A DNA stretch of 64,000 nt from UBA8389 sp942493385 (lineage in GTDB: Bacteria > Bacteroidota > Bacteroidia > Bacteroidales > UBA1402), in contig OW818699.1 of assembly GCA_942493385.1 (NCBI GenBank), positions 2,108,001 to 2,172,000 on the forward strand, read 5' to 3'. Below, piece by piece: positions 51,902 to 60,738 of the stretch. Under the pieces are notes generated by a model. The model searched no databases and was not told the DNA's origin. It was given only the letters and a program-made list of their open reading frames with translations. The first letter of the stretch is position 1; each line of letters opens with the position of its first letter. A program made the position numbers and the translations under genes.

Positions 51902-52945
51902 ATGAGTATTTCCATTGAAAAACTGCCTTTTGGCAAACTACCCGACGGCCGCACCGCCGATCTGTTCCGATTGACCAATGAATCCGGCGCCGTGGCCGAA
52001 GTGACCAACTGGGGTGGCCGTCTGGTCCGCATCCTTGTCCCCAATAAGGATGGCGTTCTGACTTCCGTCATCAAAGGTTACGATACGCTGGAAAGCTTTA
52101 TGACAGACACCTGTTATTTAGGTGCCACCTGCGGCCGTTTCGCCAACCGCATTGCTAAGGGCAAATTCCTGGCCGACGGCGAAGAATTCACCTTGGCTTG
52201 TAACAACGGACCCAATGCCCTCCACGGCGGTCCCGACGGTTTCCACATTCAGCTTTGGGATGCCAAAATCGAACGCGAATCCCTAGTGCTCAGCCACCTG
52301 TCCAAAGACGGCCATGAAGGCTATCCAGGCAATCTGAAGGTGGAAGTGGAATTCAGCTGGTCTGAAACCAACGAACTGAGCATGGAGGTGACTGCCACCA
52401 CCGACAAAGCGACTCCGGTCAACATCACTAACCACGCCTATTTCAACCTGAACGGCGAAGGCGATATCCTGGGTCATCAATTGCGCATCAACGCCGCCAA
52501 GTACATTCCCATTCACGCCGATGCCATTCCAACCGGCGAAATCCGTTTTGTTGAAGGTACCCCCTTCGACTTTCAGGAAGCCAAACCCATCGGAAAAGAC
52601 ATCGAAGCCGGTGGAGACCAATTGGCAGCCGGTGCAGGTTATGACCATTGCTTTGTATTGAATAAGGAAGAATTCGACGACTTGGTCATGGCCGTAGATG
52701 CCTTTGCTCCCGAAAGTGGCATCGGTCTGCGCGTGTACACCACCATGCCAGGAGTACAGTTCTACAGTGGAAATTATTTGGGAAGCGAAGTTCCCGGATT
52801 GTACGGCCAGATGTACCAAGTGCGTCAAGCCTTCTGCCTGGAACCTGAGTTCTTCCCGGACAGCCCCAACCAGAGCGGCTTCCCCCGTGCCATCCTGTTG
52901 CCTGAAGAAACCTTTAGACACACCATGATTTTCCAGTTCTATTAA
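51902..52945 (+). CDS. galM: Galactose mutarotase (aldose 1-epimerase)
   Basis: A 347-residue cytoplasmic GalM-type enzyme converting beta- to alpha-aldoses. Family features: GGRLVRILVPNKDG, CGRFANRIAKGKF, PNALHGGPDGFH with the first catalytic His, TNHAYFNLNGEG with the second, GYDHCFVLN, and the C-terminal catalytic Glu in QAFCLEPEFFPDSPNQ. It follows the exported-protein gene by 20 bases. No galactose kinase or transferase is in the window. Confidence 0.95.
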   Translation: MSISIEKLPFGKLPDGRTADLFRLTNESGAVAEVTNWGGRLVRILVPNKDGVLTSVIKGYDTLESFMTDTCYLGATCGRFANRIAKGKFLADGEEFTLACNNGPNALHGGPDGFHIQLWDAKIERESLVLSHLSKDGHEGYPGNLKVEVEFSWSETNELSMEVTATTDKATPVNITNHAYFNLNGEGDILGHQLRINAAKYIPIHADAIPTGEIRFVEGTPFDFQEAKPIGKDIEAGGDQLAAGAGYDHCFVLNKEEFDDLVMAVDAFAPESGIGLRVYTTMPGVQFYSGNYLGSEVPGLYGQMYQVRQAFCLEPEFFPDSPNQSGFPRAILLPEETFRHTMIFQFY

Positions 52946-52971
52946 GTGGAAATGTTCTGATCTTTTTTTTG

Positions 52972-53001
52972 AAGGCGTCCCTGTTCGGTTGGGGGCGCCT
53001 T
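52972..53001 (+). terminator. Possible hairpin terminator after galM
   Basis: A 10-bp stem with one G-T pair (52972-52981 with 52992-53001) and a 10-nt loop. The long T run lies before rather than after the stem on the plus strand, so termination efficiency is uncertain. Confidence 0.5.
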
Positions 53002-53105
53002 AGTTATATATCACAAAATCAGATGTTTAAATATATTTCATATTACGAAGTATCTTTTTTGTATCCTGACTTGTTGCCTGCTGTATCTTTTCTGTAAAGA
53101 CTTTT

Positions 53106-53139
53106 TTGATAGCAAGGCGGAAAACCCGCCGTATCTTTG
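53106..53139 (+). promoter_or_regulatory. Promoter-like pair for the DUF4402 gene
   Basis: TTG (53106-53108), 23 nt, then TATCTTTG (53132-53139), 52 bases before the ATG at 53191. Two more -7-like TATCTTTT boxes lie at 53051-53058 and 53084-53091. Confidence 0.5.
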
Positions 53140-53190
53140 TAATGTCAAAAGGAAACAACTTAAAAAATAAAAAAACAAATACTCCAGGTC

Positions 53191-53712
53191 ATGAAAAAAG
53201 TAATCCTCACCTTCGTCACTATCGCCGCTTTAGTTTTCACTGCCTCCGCTGTTGACAACGTTGCCAACAAAACATTGAGTGTTGAAAGCAAAGCTCGCAT
53301 CATCACCCCGATCACATTGGCAAACACAGGAAGCCAAGCTCTTGATTTTGGTGTTATCGCCCGCGGAACTACCGGAAGCTCAACCATCGTTGTAGGTGCT
53401 GTTGCTTCTCCTTCCATCAGTGTTCCCACCGGTGACGCTATCGTTTTGACCAGTGCTGCACAAACAGCCGCCAAATTCACAGTCGGTGGTGAAAGCGCCA
53501 AAACATACGCCATCACCATTCCGAGCACCACACAAACCATTACAGACGGATCGAATACGCTGAACATCACTGCGTTTACCTGCTCTAACGGTGCAACCGG
53601 TGCCATCGGAACCAACGATATTTTTTATGTAGGCGGAACTTTGACCGTTCCTTCCAGTGCAGTAGCTGCTGAATACACCGGAACATTCAATGTAACTGTC
53701 GCTTACAATTGA
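53191..53712 (+). CDS. Exported DUF4402-family protein
   Basis: A 173-residue secreted protein with signal peptide (1-20, TASA-VDN). The mature part is a small beta-rich domain: ARIITPITLANTGSQALDFGVI, then TGDAIVLTSAAQTAAKFTVGG, and EYTGTFNVTVAYN at the end, matching the DUF4402 pattern. Such proteins are thought to form surface fibres or pilin-like structures; this has little proof. Only one cysteine is left after the signal peptide. It is a single gene with its own promoter region and terminator, suggesting independent and possibly high expression. Confidence 0.82.
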   Translation: MKKVILTFVTIAALVFTASAVDNVANKTLSVESKARIITPITLANTGSQALDFGVIARGTTGSSTIVVGAVASPSISVPTGDAIVLTSAAQTAAKFTVGGESAKTYAITIPSTTQTITDGSNTLNITAFTCSNGATGAIGTNDIFYVGGTLTVPSSAVAAEYTGTFNVTVAYN

Positions 53713-53768
53713 TTCAACGAAATTTACAGGTTCAATAGGATTATTTATAGGTTTTTCAGGTATTGGTA

Positions 53769-53804
53769 GGAGGCTGTCTTTGAATAGGCAGCCTTCTTTT
53801 TTTT
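53769..53804 (+). terminator. Rho-independent terminator after the DUF4402 gene
   Basis: A 10-bp stem with two G-T pairs (53769-53778 with 53787-53796), an 8-nt loop, and an uninterrupted run of eight T. Confidence 0.8.
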
Positions 53805-53825
53805 ATAAAATTATTTGGAAAATAG

Positions 53826-53856
53826 TTGCAAATGCCGTTCAGACATGCTTAATTTG
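53826..53856 (+). promoter_or_regulatory. Promoter of the TetR-exporter operon
   Basis: TTG (53826-53828), 20 nt, then TTAATTTG (53849-53856), one mismatch to TAnnTTTG. The palindromic operator begins 5 bases downstream. Confidence 0.6.
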
Positions 53857-53860
53857 TATT

Positions 53861-53889
53861 TTAATAGACCTATTAAATAAATCTATTAA
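53861..53889. promoter_or_regulatory. Palindromic operator of the TetR regulator
   Basis: TTAATAG-AC-CTATTAA (53861-53876) is a perfect 7-2-7 palindrome, and a further half-site CTATTAA (53883-53889) repeats 13 bp downstream. It lies between the promoter and the tetR ATG, where bound regulator would block transcription start: negative autoregulation. Confidence 0.65.
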
Positions 53890-53892
53890 TTC

Positions 53893-54522
53893 ATGTCGGA
53901 AAAAATTGAATTAAGCACCGAACAAGCCATCATGGAAGCAGCTGAAGAGCTGTTTCTTGAATTGGGTTACGCAGGTACCAGTACCACTGCCATTGCCAGG
54001 AAGGCTGGTTGCAATCAGGCATTGGTGCACTACTACTACCGATCCAAGGAGAACCTGTTCGGGCTGGTCTTTCGTAAAAAGATCTCGGTTTTCTTATCTT
54101 TTTTCTTGCAAGTGAGTCACGAGGATCTGCCCTTCGATGAGAAATTGGCCAAACGAATTGGTGCTCATTTCGAAATGATTCGAGCGAACGAACGGCTGCC
54201 GGTGATGTTTTTCAATGAAGTGGCCACCAATGGTGAACTGGCTAGAAAGGTGCTGGAGAATTTCTCAGATTTGCCTGTACCGGTCATCCTACAGCTTCAA
54301 TCCGAATTGGATGAAGAATTTGCGGCAGGTCGAATCTGCAAAACCCAGGCGACAGACCTTGTTTTCAACATTTTTTCCATGAACTTGATTGCCTTCCTGA
54401 CCAAACCGCTGGTACAGATGTTTACCCAATCCACGGACGAAATCATGGAAAAACTGCTGGACGAGCGGAAGGCTTCCAACATCCAAACCATAATGAAAAG
54501 TTTAAAACCCACACCTTTATGA
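53893..54522 (+). CDS. TetR-family transcriptional regulator
   Basis: A 209-residue repressor. The N-terminal helix-turn-helix (about 15-60) reads AAEELFLELGYAGTSTTAIARKAGCNQALVHYYYRSKENLFG, the standard TetR DNA-binding pattern; the rest is the ligand-binding, dimerising helical domain. It heads the exporter operon and sits 16 bases after a perfect palindrome, so it probably represses itself and the six downstream genes until an unknown ligand binds. It overlaps the tolC-like gene by 4 bases (ATGA). Confidence 0.92.
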   Translation: MSEKIELSTEQAIMEAAEELFLELGYAGTSTTAIARKAGCNQALVHYYYRSKENLFGLVFRKKISVFLSFFLQVSHEDLPFDEKLAKRIGAHFEMIRANERLPVMFFNEVATNGELARKVLENFSDLPVPVILQLQSELDEEFAAGRICKTQATDLVFNIFSMNLIAFLTKPLVQMFTQSTDEIMEKLLDERKASNIQTIMKSLKPTPL

Positions 54523-55781
54523 AGCGTACCTTTCTATTATTAATGCTCACTGTCGGGTTGGGACAGGTTCTTTCGGCCCAATATACCATTGATGCGTTGC
54601 AGGAGAAAGCCAGGCAGAACTACCCGCAGATCAAGCAGTTCGACCTGATTCAAAAGTCGGCTGAATACAATCTGTCGAATGCCTCCAGCGCCAACCTTCC
54701 GCAAGTGAGTTTGTCCGGACGTGCCACCTTGCAGTCCGATGCCATCAATCTGACACTCAATTTGCCAGGCGGTGCTATGTCCATCAATCAAGACAAAGAT
54801 CAATATCAAGTTGTGGCCGAAGTCAACCAGGTTTTGTGGGATGGTGGAGTCATCGCCGCACGCAAGCAATCCATCAAAAGCAATGCCGAACTGGAGAGGC
54901 AAAAGTTGGAAGTGGACCTGTATACGCTGCGGGATCGGGTGAACCAGCTGTTTTTCGGCATGCTGATGCTTCACGAACAGCAAGTTCAGACCGATATACT
55001 TAAACAGGAACTTCAGACGAATCTGGAAAAAATCAAAGCCTACCTTAAAAATGGGGTGGCCAATCAATCGGATGTGGATGCCCTGAGCGTTGAACTGCTT
55101 AATTTGGACCAACGTCGCACGGAGCTGAAATCGGCCGAAACATCCTACAGAAACATGCTGGCTGCCCTAACTGGTGAAAAATTGGATCCCAATACTGTCT
55201 TAGTCAAACCATTGAATGCCATTCCAGGTGATGTGCAGTTTATCAAGCGTCCTGAATTAGGCCTTTTTGACGCACAACTACACTTGTTGGACAATCAGAC
55301 ACAATTGGAACAAACCGCCATCATGCCCAAATTTGGTCTGTTTCTGCAGGGTGGTTACGGCAGACCCGGTTTGAACATGCTCGCCACCGGATTCGCACCT
55401 TTCTACATAGGTGGAGTTCGTTTTTCCTGGAACATCAGCAGTTTTTATACTCGCAAAAATAATCTGGGTTCCATTCAGCTGAATAAAGAAATGGTAAATG
55501 TATCCAAAGAAACGTTTCTGTTCAACAACAATCTGAAGATCAACCAACAAAATACGGAAATTGATAAGATGCGCGAACTATTGCGCACCGACGACGACAT
55601 TTTGCAGTTGCGCACCAACATCAAAAAAGCCTGCTCGGCCAAAGTGGACAACGGTGTCAGCACCGTCACCGACCTTTTACGGGAAATCAATGCGGAAAGC
55701 ATCGCAAGACAACAAAAAGCACTGCATGAGATACAACTATTATTGCAGATACAGAACCTAAAATACAGTACAAACAATTAA
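54519..55781 (+). CDS. TolC-family outer-membrane efflux protein
   Basis: A 420-residue outer-membrane channel subunit with a signal peptide (1-20, LSA-QYT). The body has the OEP repeat plan of long helices with DRVNQLFFGMLMLHEQQVQ and a second half that mirrors the first. The trimer makes a duct across the periplasm. It is first of the structural genes of the exporter, followed after 11 bases by the membrane-fusion protein. Confidence 0.9.
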   Translation: MKRTFLLLMLTVGLGQVLSAQYTIDALQEKARQNYPQIKQFDLIQKSAEYNLSNASSANLPQVSLSGRATLQSDAINLTLNLPGGAMSINQDKDQYQVVAEVNQVLWDGGVIAARKQSIKSNAELERQKLEVDLYTLRDRVNQLFFGMLMLHEQQVQTDILKQELQTNLEKIKAYLKNGVANQSDVDALSVELLNLDQRRTELKSAETSYRNMLAALTGEKLDPNTVLVKPLNAIPGDVQFIKRPELGLFDAQLHLLDNQTQLEQTAIMPKFGLFLQGGYGRPGLNMLATGFAPFYIGGVRFSWNISSFYTRKNNLGSIQLNKEMVNVSKETFLFNNNLKINQQNTEIDKMRELLRTDDDILQLRTNIKKACSAKVDNGVSTVTDLLREINAESIARQQKALHEIQLLLQIQNLKYSTNN

Positions 55782-55792
55782 AAATCAACAAT

Positions 55793-56695
55793 ATGTCACG
55801 TTACAAATTAGTATTTATTGTTCCGATTATCCTGCTGCTGGTTTCATGCCGTTCCAAAAAAAGCGATGTCGACGCCTCCGGAACCTTTGAAGCGACTGAA
55901 GTCATCGTTTCAGCACAAGCCACCGGGCTTATCATAGGGTTTGATGTGGAAGAAGGTCAGGATTTGAATGCTGGTGCGACTCTTGGTTTCATCGATACCA
56001 TCCAGCTTGATCTACGCAAGAAGCAGCTACTAGCTACCATTCAAGCATCGCAGACGCGGAAACCCGATGTGGAAGTACAGTTGGCCGCTTTGGAACAACA
56101 AATCGCCACGGCCCGCTCCGAAAAACGGCGTGTGGAAAATCTGGTCAAGGCCAATGCAGCCAACCAAAAACAACTCGATGATTTGGATGCTCAAATCGAG
56201 GTGCTCTCCAAGCAGCTCAAAGCCACTAGAACCACGCTGGAAAGCAGCACCAACGGCATCAACAAGGAAAGTTCAGCTTTAAAGATTCAAGTGGATCAGA
56301 TCAATGACCAATTGCGCCGTTCCTACATCAGCAGCCCAATAAACGGCACGCTGCTGGTCAAGTATTCCGAAAACGGCGAACTGGCCATTCAGGGCAAATC
56401 TCTTTTCAAAGTTGCCGACATGAGTCAGATGATTCTTCGCGTCTACGTCACCGCCGACCAGCTGGCCAAGTTGAAACTGGGTCAGACGGTGGATGTCAAT
56501 GCTGAACTCGGTACCACCGACAACAGGGCTTACAAAGGAACGGTGACCTGGATTTCAGCCAAGTCTGAATTTACACCCAAAACAATACAAACCCGAGACG
56601 AACGCGCCAATTTGGTGTATGCCGTCAAGTTGTCTGTCAAAAACGACGGCATCTTGAAAATTGGCATGTACGGTGGCATTCACTTCAAACAATAG
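55793..56695 (+). CDS. HlyD-type periplasmic membrane-fusion lipoprotein
   Basis: A 300-residue adaptor linking the inner-membrane ABC complex to TolC. The N-terminus has a lipobox (LLLVSC, Cys about 19). Then come the biotinyl/lipoyl-like half-motif, a long coiled coil (about 75-175), the second half-motif at SPINGTLLVKYSENGELAIQGKSLFKVAD, and a beta-barrel (about 210-290). It lacks an N-terminal membrane helix beyond the lipid anchor. It lies 11 bases after the tolC-like gene and 5 bases before the first ATPase. Confidence 0.9.
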   Translation: MSRYKLVFIVPIILLLVSCRSKKSDVDASGTFEATEVIVSAQATGLIIGFDVEEGQDLNAGATLGFIDTIQLDLRKKQLLATIQASQTRKPDVEVQLAALEQQIATARSEKRRVENLVKANAANQKQLDDLDAQIEVLSKQLKATRTTLESSTNGINKESSALKIQVDQINDQLRRSYISSPINGTLLVKYSENGELAIQGKSLFKVADMSQMILRVYVTADQLAKLKLGQTVDVNAELGTTDNRAYKGTVTWISAKSEFTPKTIQTRDERANLVYAVKLSVKNDGILKIGMYGGIHFKQ

Positions 56696-56700
56696 AACAA

Positions 56701-57621
56701 ATGCCTGCCATCAAAGCAGAACATATTTACAAGAAGTACAAGAAGGTACAGGCGCTGAACGGTGTCAGTCTGGAAGTGGGCGAGGGCGAGATCTTCGGCA
56801 TCATCGGTCCGGACGGCGCTGGGAAGACGACGCTTTTTCGAATTCTCACAACGCTGATTCTGGCGGATGAAGGTAAGGCCACCGTCAACGGTTTCGACGT
56901 GGTGAAGGAGTACCGAAGCATTCGGGAATGCGTGGGCTACATGCCTGGCCGCTTTTCGCTGTATCAGGATTTGACGGTGGAAGAAAACCTGAATTTCTTC
57001 GCCACCGTTTTCCGCACCACTGTCGAGGAGAATTACGAACTGATCAAGGACATTTACGTGCAGATCGAACCCTTCAAAACCCGTAGGGCAGGGGCACTTT
57101 CTGGCGGTATGAAGCAAAAGCTGGCCCTATGCTGCGCGCTTATCCACAAACCGACGGTACTGTTTTTGGACGAACCCACCACGGGCGTGGACCCTGTCTC
57201 GCGAAAGGAGTTTTGGAACATGCTCAAACGGTTGAAAAAGCAGGGCATCGCCATTCTGGTTTCCACGCCGTATATGGACGAAGCCAGCCTTTGCGACCGC
57301 ATCGCGCTGATTCAGGACGGGCGTTTCTTGAAAACTGACACGCCCCAAAACATTGTCAGTGAATTTGGTACGGAACTATGGTCTGTGCGAAGCAATCAGA
57401 TGTCTAAATTATTGAAGGATCTTCGCAATAACCAAACCGTGGATACCTGTTTTGCTTTCGGCGATACCCACCACATCACCTTCAAAAGCGAACCACCTTC
57501 CGAGAAGGAACTAAACGATTACTTGCATGAATTAGGTCATAAATACGTGTACATCAGACCCATTGATGCCAATGTGGAAGACTGCTTCATGCGGCTTTCC
57601 GGTAAAGCCCTGCAGCTATGA
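56701..57621 (+). CDS. ABC transporter ATPase 1
   Basis: A 306-residue ATP-binding subunit. Walker A GPDGAGKTTLFR, signature LSGGMKQKLAL, Walker B VLFLDEPTTGVDP and switch His region are intact. The C-terminal tail (about 225-306) is the regulatory extension seen in YbhF/DrrA-like ATPases. It overlaps the second ATPase gene by 4 bases; in E. coli YbhF both are fused in one chain. Confidence 0.95.
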   Translation: MPAIKAEHIYKKYKKVQALNGVSLEVGEGEIFGIIGPDGAGKTTLFRILTTLILADEGKATVNGFDVVKEYRSIRECVGYMPGRFSLYQDLTVEENLNFFATVFRTTVEENYELIKDIYVQIEPFKTRRAGALSGGMKQKLALCCALIHKPTVLFLDEPTTGVDPVSRKEFWNMLKRLKKQGIAILVSTPYMDEASLCDRIALIQDGRFLKTDTPQNIVSEFGTELWSVRSNQMSKLLKDLRNNQTVDTCFAFGDTHHITFKSEPPSEKELNDYLHELGHKYVYIRPIDANVEDCFMRLSGKALQL

Positions 57622-58382
57622 GCAAACACGATCCTATCCTCATGCCAGACGACACCGTCATTTTGGCCAAAGACTTGACCAAAACCTATGGTGACTTTAC
57701 TGCTGTCGATCACATCAGTTTCGACATTAAGAAAGGCGAGATCTTTGGTTTTTTGGGTGCCAACGGTGCTGGAAAAACCACGGCCATGCGCATGCTCTGC
57801 GGTCTGAGCAAATCCACTTCCGGACAAGCTTGGGTAGCAGGTTACGACATCAACAAACAATCGGAACAGATCAAGAAACGCATTGGCTACATGAGCCAGA
57901 AGTTTGCACTGTACGAAGACCTGCAGGTTTGGGAAAACATTCGCCTGTATGCCGGCATTTACGGCGTGCCCGAGCGCGAGATCGGACCAAAAACCGATGC
58001 TTTATTGCATCGTTTAGGCTTTGAAAGTGAGAAGCATACCTTGGTCAAATCCCTACCGTTGGGATGGAAGCAAAAACTTTCCTTCTCAGTGGCCATTTTC
58101 CACGATCCCAGCATCGTTTTTCTGGATGAACCCACAGGAGGCGTCGATCCTGCCACCAGACGACAATTTTGGGAACTCATCTACCAAGCTTCCGACCGCG
58201 GCATTACGGTTTTCGTAACCACCCACTACATGGACGAAGCCGAATATTGCGACCGGGTTTCCATCATGGTGGACGGCCGCATCGATGCCTTGGACAGTCC
58301 TGGTAATCTCAAAAAGGCATACAGCGCCAAAAATATGGACGAAGTGTTTCAACAATTGGCAAGAGGAGCCCGTAGAAAATAA
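57618..58382 (+). CDS. ABC transporter ATPase 2
   Basis: A 254-residue ATP-binding subunit, the second of a pair corresponding to the second half of YbhF. Walker A GANGAGKTTAMR and Walker B SIVFLDEPTGGVDP are intact. The signature reads SLPLGWKQKLSF instead of LSGGQ, a change characteristic of this half of the family, so one of the two composite ATP sites may be weak. It precedes the first permease by 4 bases. Confidence 0.93.
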   Translation: MSKHDPILMPDDTVILAKDLTKTYGDFTAVDHISFDIKKGEIFGFLGANGAGKTTAMRMLCGLSKSTSGQAWVAGYDINKQSEQIKKRIGYMSQKFALYEDLQVWENIRLYAGIYGVPEREIGPKTDALLHRLGFESEKHTLVKSLPLGWKQKLSFSVAIFHDPSIVFLDEPTGGVDPATRRQFWELIYQASDRGITVFVTTHYMDEAEYCDRVSIMVDGRIDALDSPGNLKKAYSAKNMDEVFQQLARGARRK

Positions 58383-58386
58383 ACGT

Positions 58387-59529
58387 ATGGAAAATCAGAA
58401 ACTGCTCAAGGCCAAAGATAATTGGATCTTTTTCATGGCCTTTGTCCGAAAAGAATTCCACCACATTTTCAGAGACAAAACCAGCATGTTGATTTTGCTG
58501 GTGATGCCCATCCTAATGCTGGTCCTGTTTGGCTATGCCTTAAACACAGAGGTCAAAAATTCCAAGATAGCCGTCTATGATCCTTCCCGCGACGATGTGA
58601 CCCGCGCCATGGTGGAGAAACTGCAGATCAACAACTACTTCATCCTTCATAAGGTCTTGAACAGCGCATCTGAGGCCGAAAAGGTCTTCCAGAGCGGAGA
58701 GGTGTCCATGGTCGTCGTTTTCAGCGATCAATTCAACGAAAATCTGCTGCACGGTGGTTATGCGCAAATCCAGTTGCTAGCCGATGGGAGCGATCCGAAT
58801 ACGGCCAACATCATCACCTCCTATGCCACGAACATCCTGTTGGGGTATCAGATGGAATTGATGAAAACCGGAAAGATTCCCTACCTGATCACGCCTGAAG
58901 TCAAGCTGCTCTACAACCCGTCGATGGTGGCTGCCTACAATTTCGTTCCCGGTGTGATGGGCATGATTCTCCTACTTATCTGCGCGATGATGACCTCTGT
59001 TTCCATCACCCGTGAAAAGGAGCGGGGCACGATGGAAGTGTTGTTGGTTTCTCCGATGAAACCTTTGTATGTCATTCTTTCAAAGGCAGTTCCCTACTTT
59101 TTCCTGTCGTTGGTAAATCTAGCCACCATCCTGCTAATCGCCTACTTCATCATGCACGTGCCCATTGCAGGCAGTCTGTTTTGGCTCATTATGATCTCGT
59201 TGGTCTACATTTTCGTTTGCCTCACCTTGGGCTTATTGATTTCCACCTTAGTCGATTCGCAAATGGCGGCATTGATCATTTCAGCCATGGGGCTTATGAT
59301 GCCGGTCATGTTGATGTCGGGCATGATGTTTCCCATTGAAAACATGCCAATCTATCTCCGTTGGATTTCGGACGTCATACCTGCACGATGGTACATTGAG
59401 GCCATACGGAAACTTATGATCATGGGTTTGGGATTTTCGGCCATCATTCAGGAATTAGCCATCTTGGTAGGAATGGGCATTGTCTTGATTACCATTAGTT
59501 TGCGTAAATTTAAAATCCGTTTGGAATGA
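58387..59529 (+). CDS. ABC-2 type permease 1
   Basis: A 380-residue permease. One N-terminal membrane helix (about 28-50), a periplasmic domain (to about 175), then five helices (about 180-370), with the VSITREKERGTMEVLLVSPMKP cytoplasmic motif typical of the YhhJ/YbhR/YbhS type. The ATG at 58387 begins the recognisable protein; an earlier in-frame start at 58285 would lie inside ATPase 2. It overlaps permease 2 by 4 bases. Confidence 0.92.
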   Translation: MENQKLLKAKDNWIFFMAFVRKEFHHIFRDKTSMLILLVMPILMLVLFGYALNTEVKNSKIAVYDPSRDDVTRAMVEKLQINNYFILHKVLNSASEAEKVFQSGEVSMVVVFSDQFNENLLHGGYAQIQLLADGSDPNTANIITSYATNILLGYQMELMKTGKIPYLITPEVKLLYNPSMVAAYNFVPGVMGMILLLICAMMTSVSITREKERGTMEVLLVSPMKPLYVILSKAVPYFFLSLVNLATILLIAYFIMHVPIAGSLFWLIMISLVYIFVCLTLGLLISTLVDSQMAALIISAMGLMMPVMLMSGMMFPIENMPIYLRWISDVIPARWYIEAIRKLMIMGLGFSAIIQELAILVGMGIVLITISLRKFKIRLE

Positions 59530-60641
59530 TACTGAAATATTTGGTGGAAAAAGAGTTCAAACAACTCCTGCGGAATCCCATTATTCCGAAATTCATTTTT
59601 GTCTTTCCCTTTTTTATGCTGCTGCTATTGCCGATGGCCGCTAATTTTGAGGTGAAGGATTTGGAATTGTGTGTCGTGGACAACAATCGTTCTCCCTATT
59701 CGGAACGGTTGGTGCATCAAGCCACTGCATCCGGCTATTTTCACTTGAGCAAGGTCGCTGGAACCTATCAGGAAGCCTTGGCGAGCATCAACAAATATGA
59801 ATCGGTCATCATCTTAATAATTCCACCTAGTTTTGAACAAGATCTAATAAGGGAACAGGAAGCCAAAGTGATGATCATCCCCAATGCCGTGAACGGTATC
59901 AAAGGCGGTTTGGGCAGCGCCTATCTGGCCAGTATCGTCGGCGATTTCAACCGAGACATCCGTGCTGAACTCATCCCGGCTGGTCAAACACCCAAGCTTT
60001 CTGGCATTGACGTTACCCGTATTTTCAAGTTCAATCCAAAACTCACCTACAAATACTTCATGGTGCCAGCCATCATGGTGATGCTGTTGGCCCTGATCAC
60101 TGGATTCCTGCCCGCATTCAACATCGTGGCCGAAAAGGAAGCTGGCACCATCGAACAGCTCAACGTGACACCGGCCAGCAAGTTCAACCTTATCATCGCC
60201 AAACTGATTCCTTTTTGGACCATCGGTTTTATCGTACTGAACATTTGCTTCGGGGTTGCCTGGCTGTTTTATGGTTTGTTGCCGGTTGGCAGCGTTCTCA
60301 CCATTTATCTGTTCGCACTGGTCTTTGTGCTGGCTTTTTCGGGTTTGGGCCTGGTCATTTCCAACTACGCAAACACCATCCAGCAGGCAGTTTTCATCAT
60401 TTTCTTCTGCATCATCACCTTCATTTTCATGAGTGGCATGTACACCCCGGTGGACAACATGCCGCAATGGGCTCAATACATCAGCGACATCAGTCCGCTC
60501 AAATACTTTATCCAAGTGATGCGTCTGGTCTACCTCAAAGGTAGTTCCACCGCAGAATTATTACAACCCATGCTGGCACTCTTAAGCTTCGCATTAATAT
60601 TCAATTCTTGGGCCGTTCTTAGTTACAGAAAGAAAAGCTAA
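59526..60641 (+). CDS. ABC-2 type permease 2
   Basis: A 371-residue partner permease with the same plan: an N-terminal helix, a periplasmic domain to about 175, five C-terminal helices, and IVAEKEAGTIEQLNVTPASKF between helices 2 and 3, with the GMYTPVDNMPQWAQYIS segment near the end. The two permeases with two ATPases, HlyD and TolC make a tripartite ABC-2 exporter of the YbhFSR kind. Substrate unknown: cationic drugs or ions are family options. Confidence 0.92.
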   Translation: MILKYLVEKEFKQLLRNPIIPKFIFVFPFFMLLLLPMAANFEVKDLELCVVDNNRSPYSERLVHQATASGYFHLSKVAGTYQEALASINKYESVIILIIPPSFEQDLIREQEAKVMIIPNAVNGIKGGLGSAYLASIVGDFNRDIRAELIPAGQTPKLSGIDVTRIFKFNPKLTYKYFMVPAIMVMLLALITGFLPAFNIVAEKEAGTIEQLNVTPASKFNLIIAKLIPFWTIGFIVLNICFGVAWLFYGLLPVGSVLTIYLFALVFVLAFSGLGLVISNYANTIQQAVFIIFFCIITFIFMSGMYTPVDNMPQWAQYISDISPLKYFIQVMRLVYLKGSSTAELLQPMLALLSFALIFNSWAVLSYRKKS

Positions 60642-60679
60642 TTGTAGAAAGCTCCCATGCAACCCGCTGAATAGTATAA

Positions 60680-60716
60680 TAAAGGGCGACTGAAATCAAA
60701 TTTCAACCGCCCTTTA
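60680..60716. terminator. Bidirectional hairpin terminator
   Basis: A two-part stem: 9 bp (60680-60688 with 60708-60716) plus an inner 5 bp (60692-60696 with 60700-60704) around CAA. It separates the convergent permease 2 and outer-membrane barrel genes. Confidence 0.7.
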
Positions 60717-60738
60717 TAACTATCATTGGAGTGATTTA

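Noticed and set aside
57618..58382. ATPase 2 as a broken gene because it lacks LSGGQ
   Set aside because: The LPLGW variant is typical of the second half of YbhF-type ATPases, and Walker A and B are intact.
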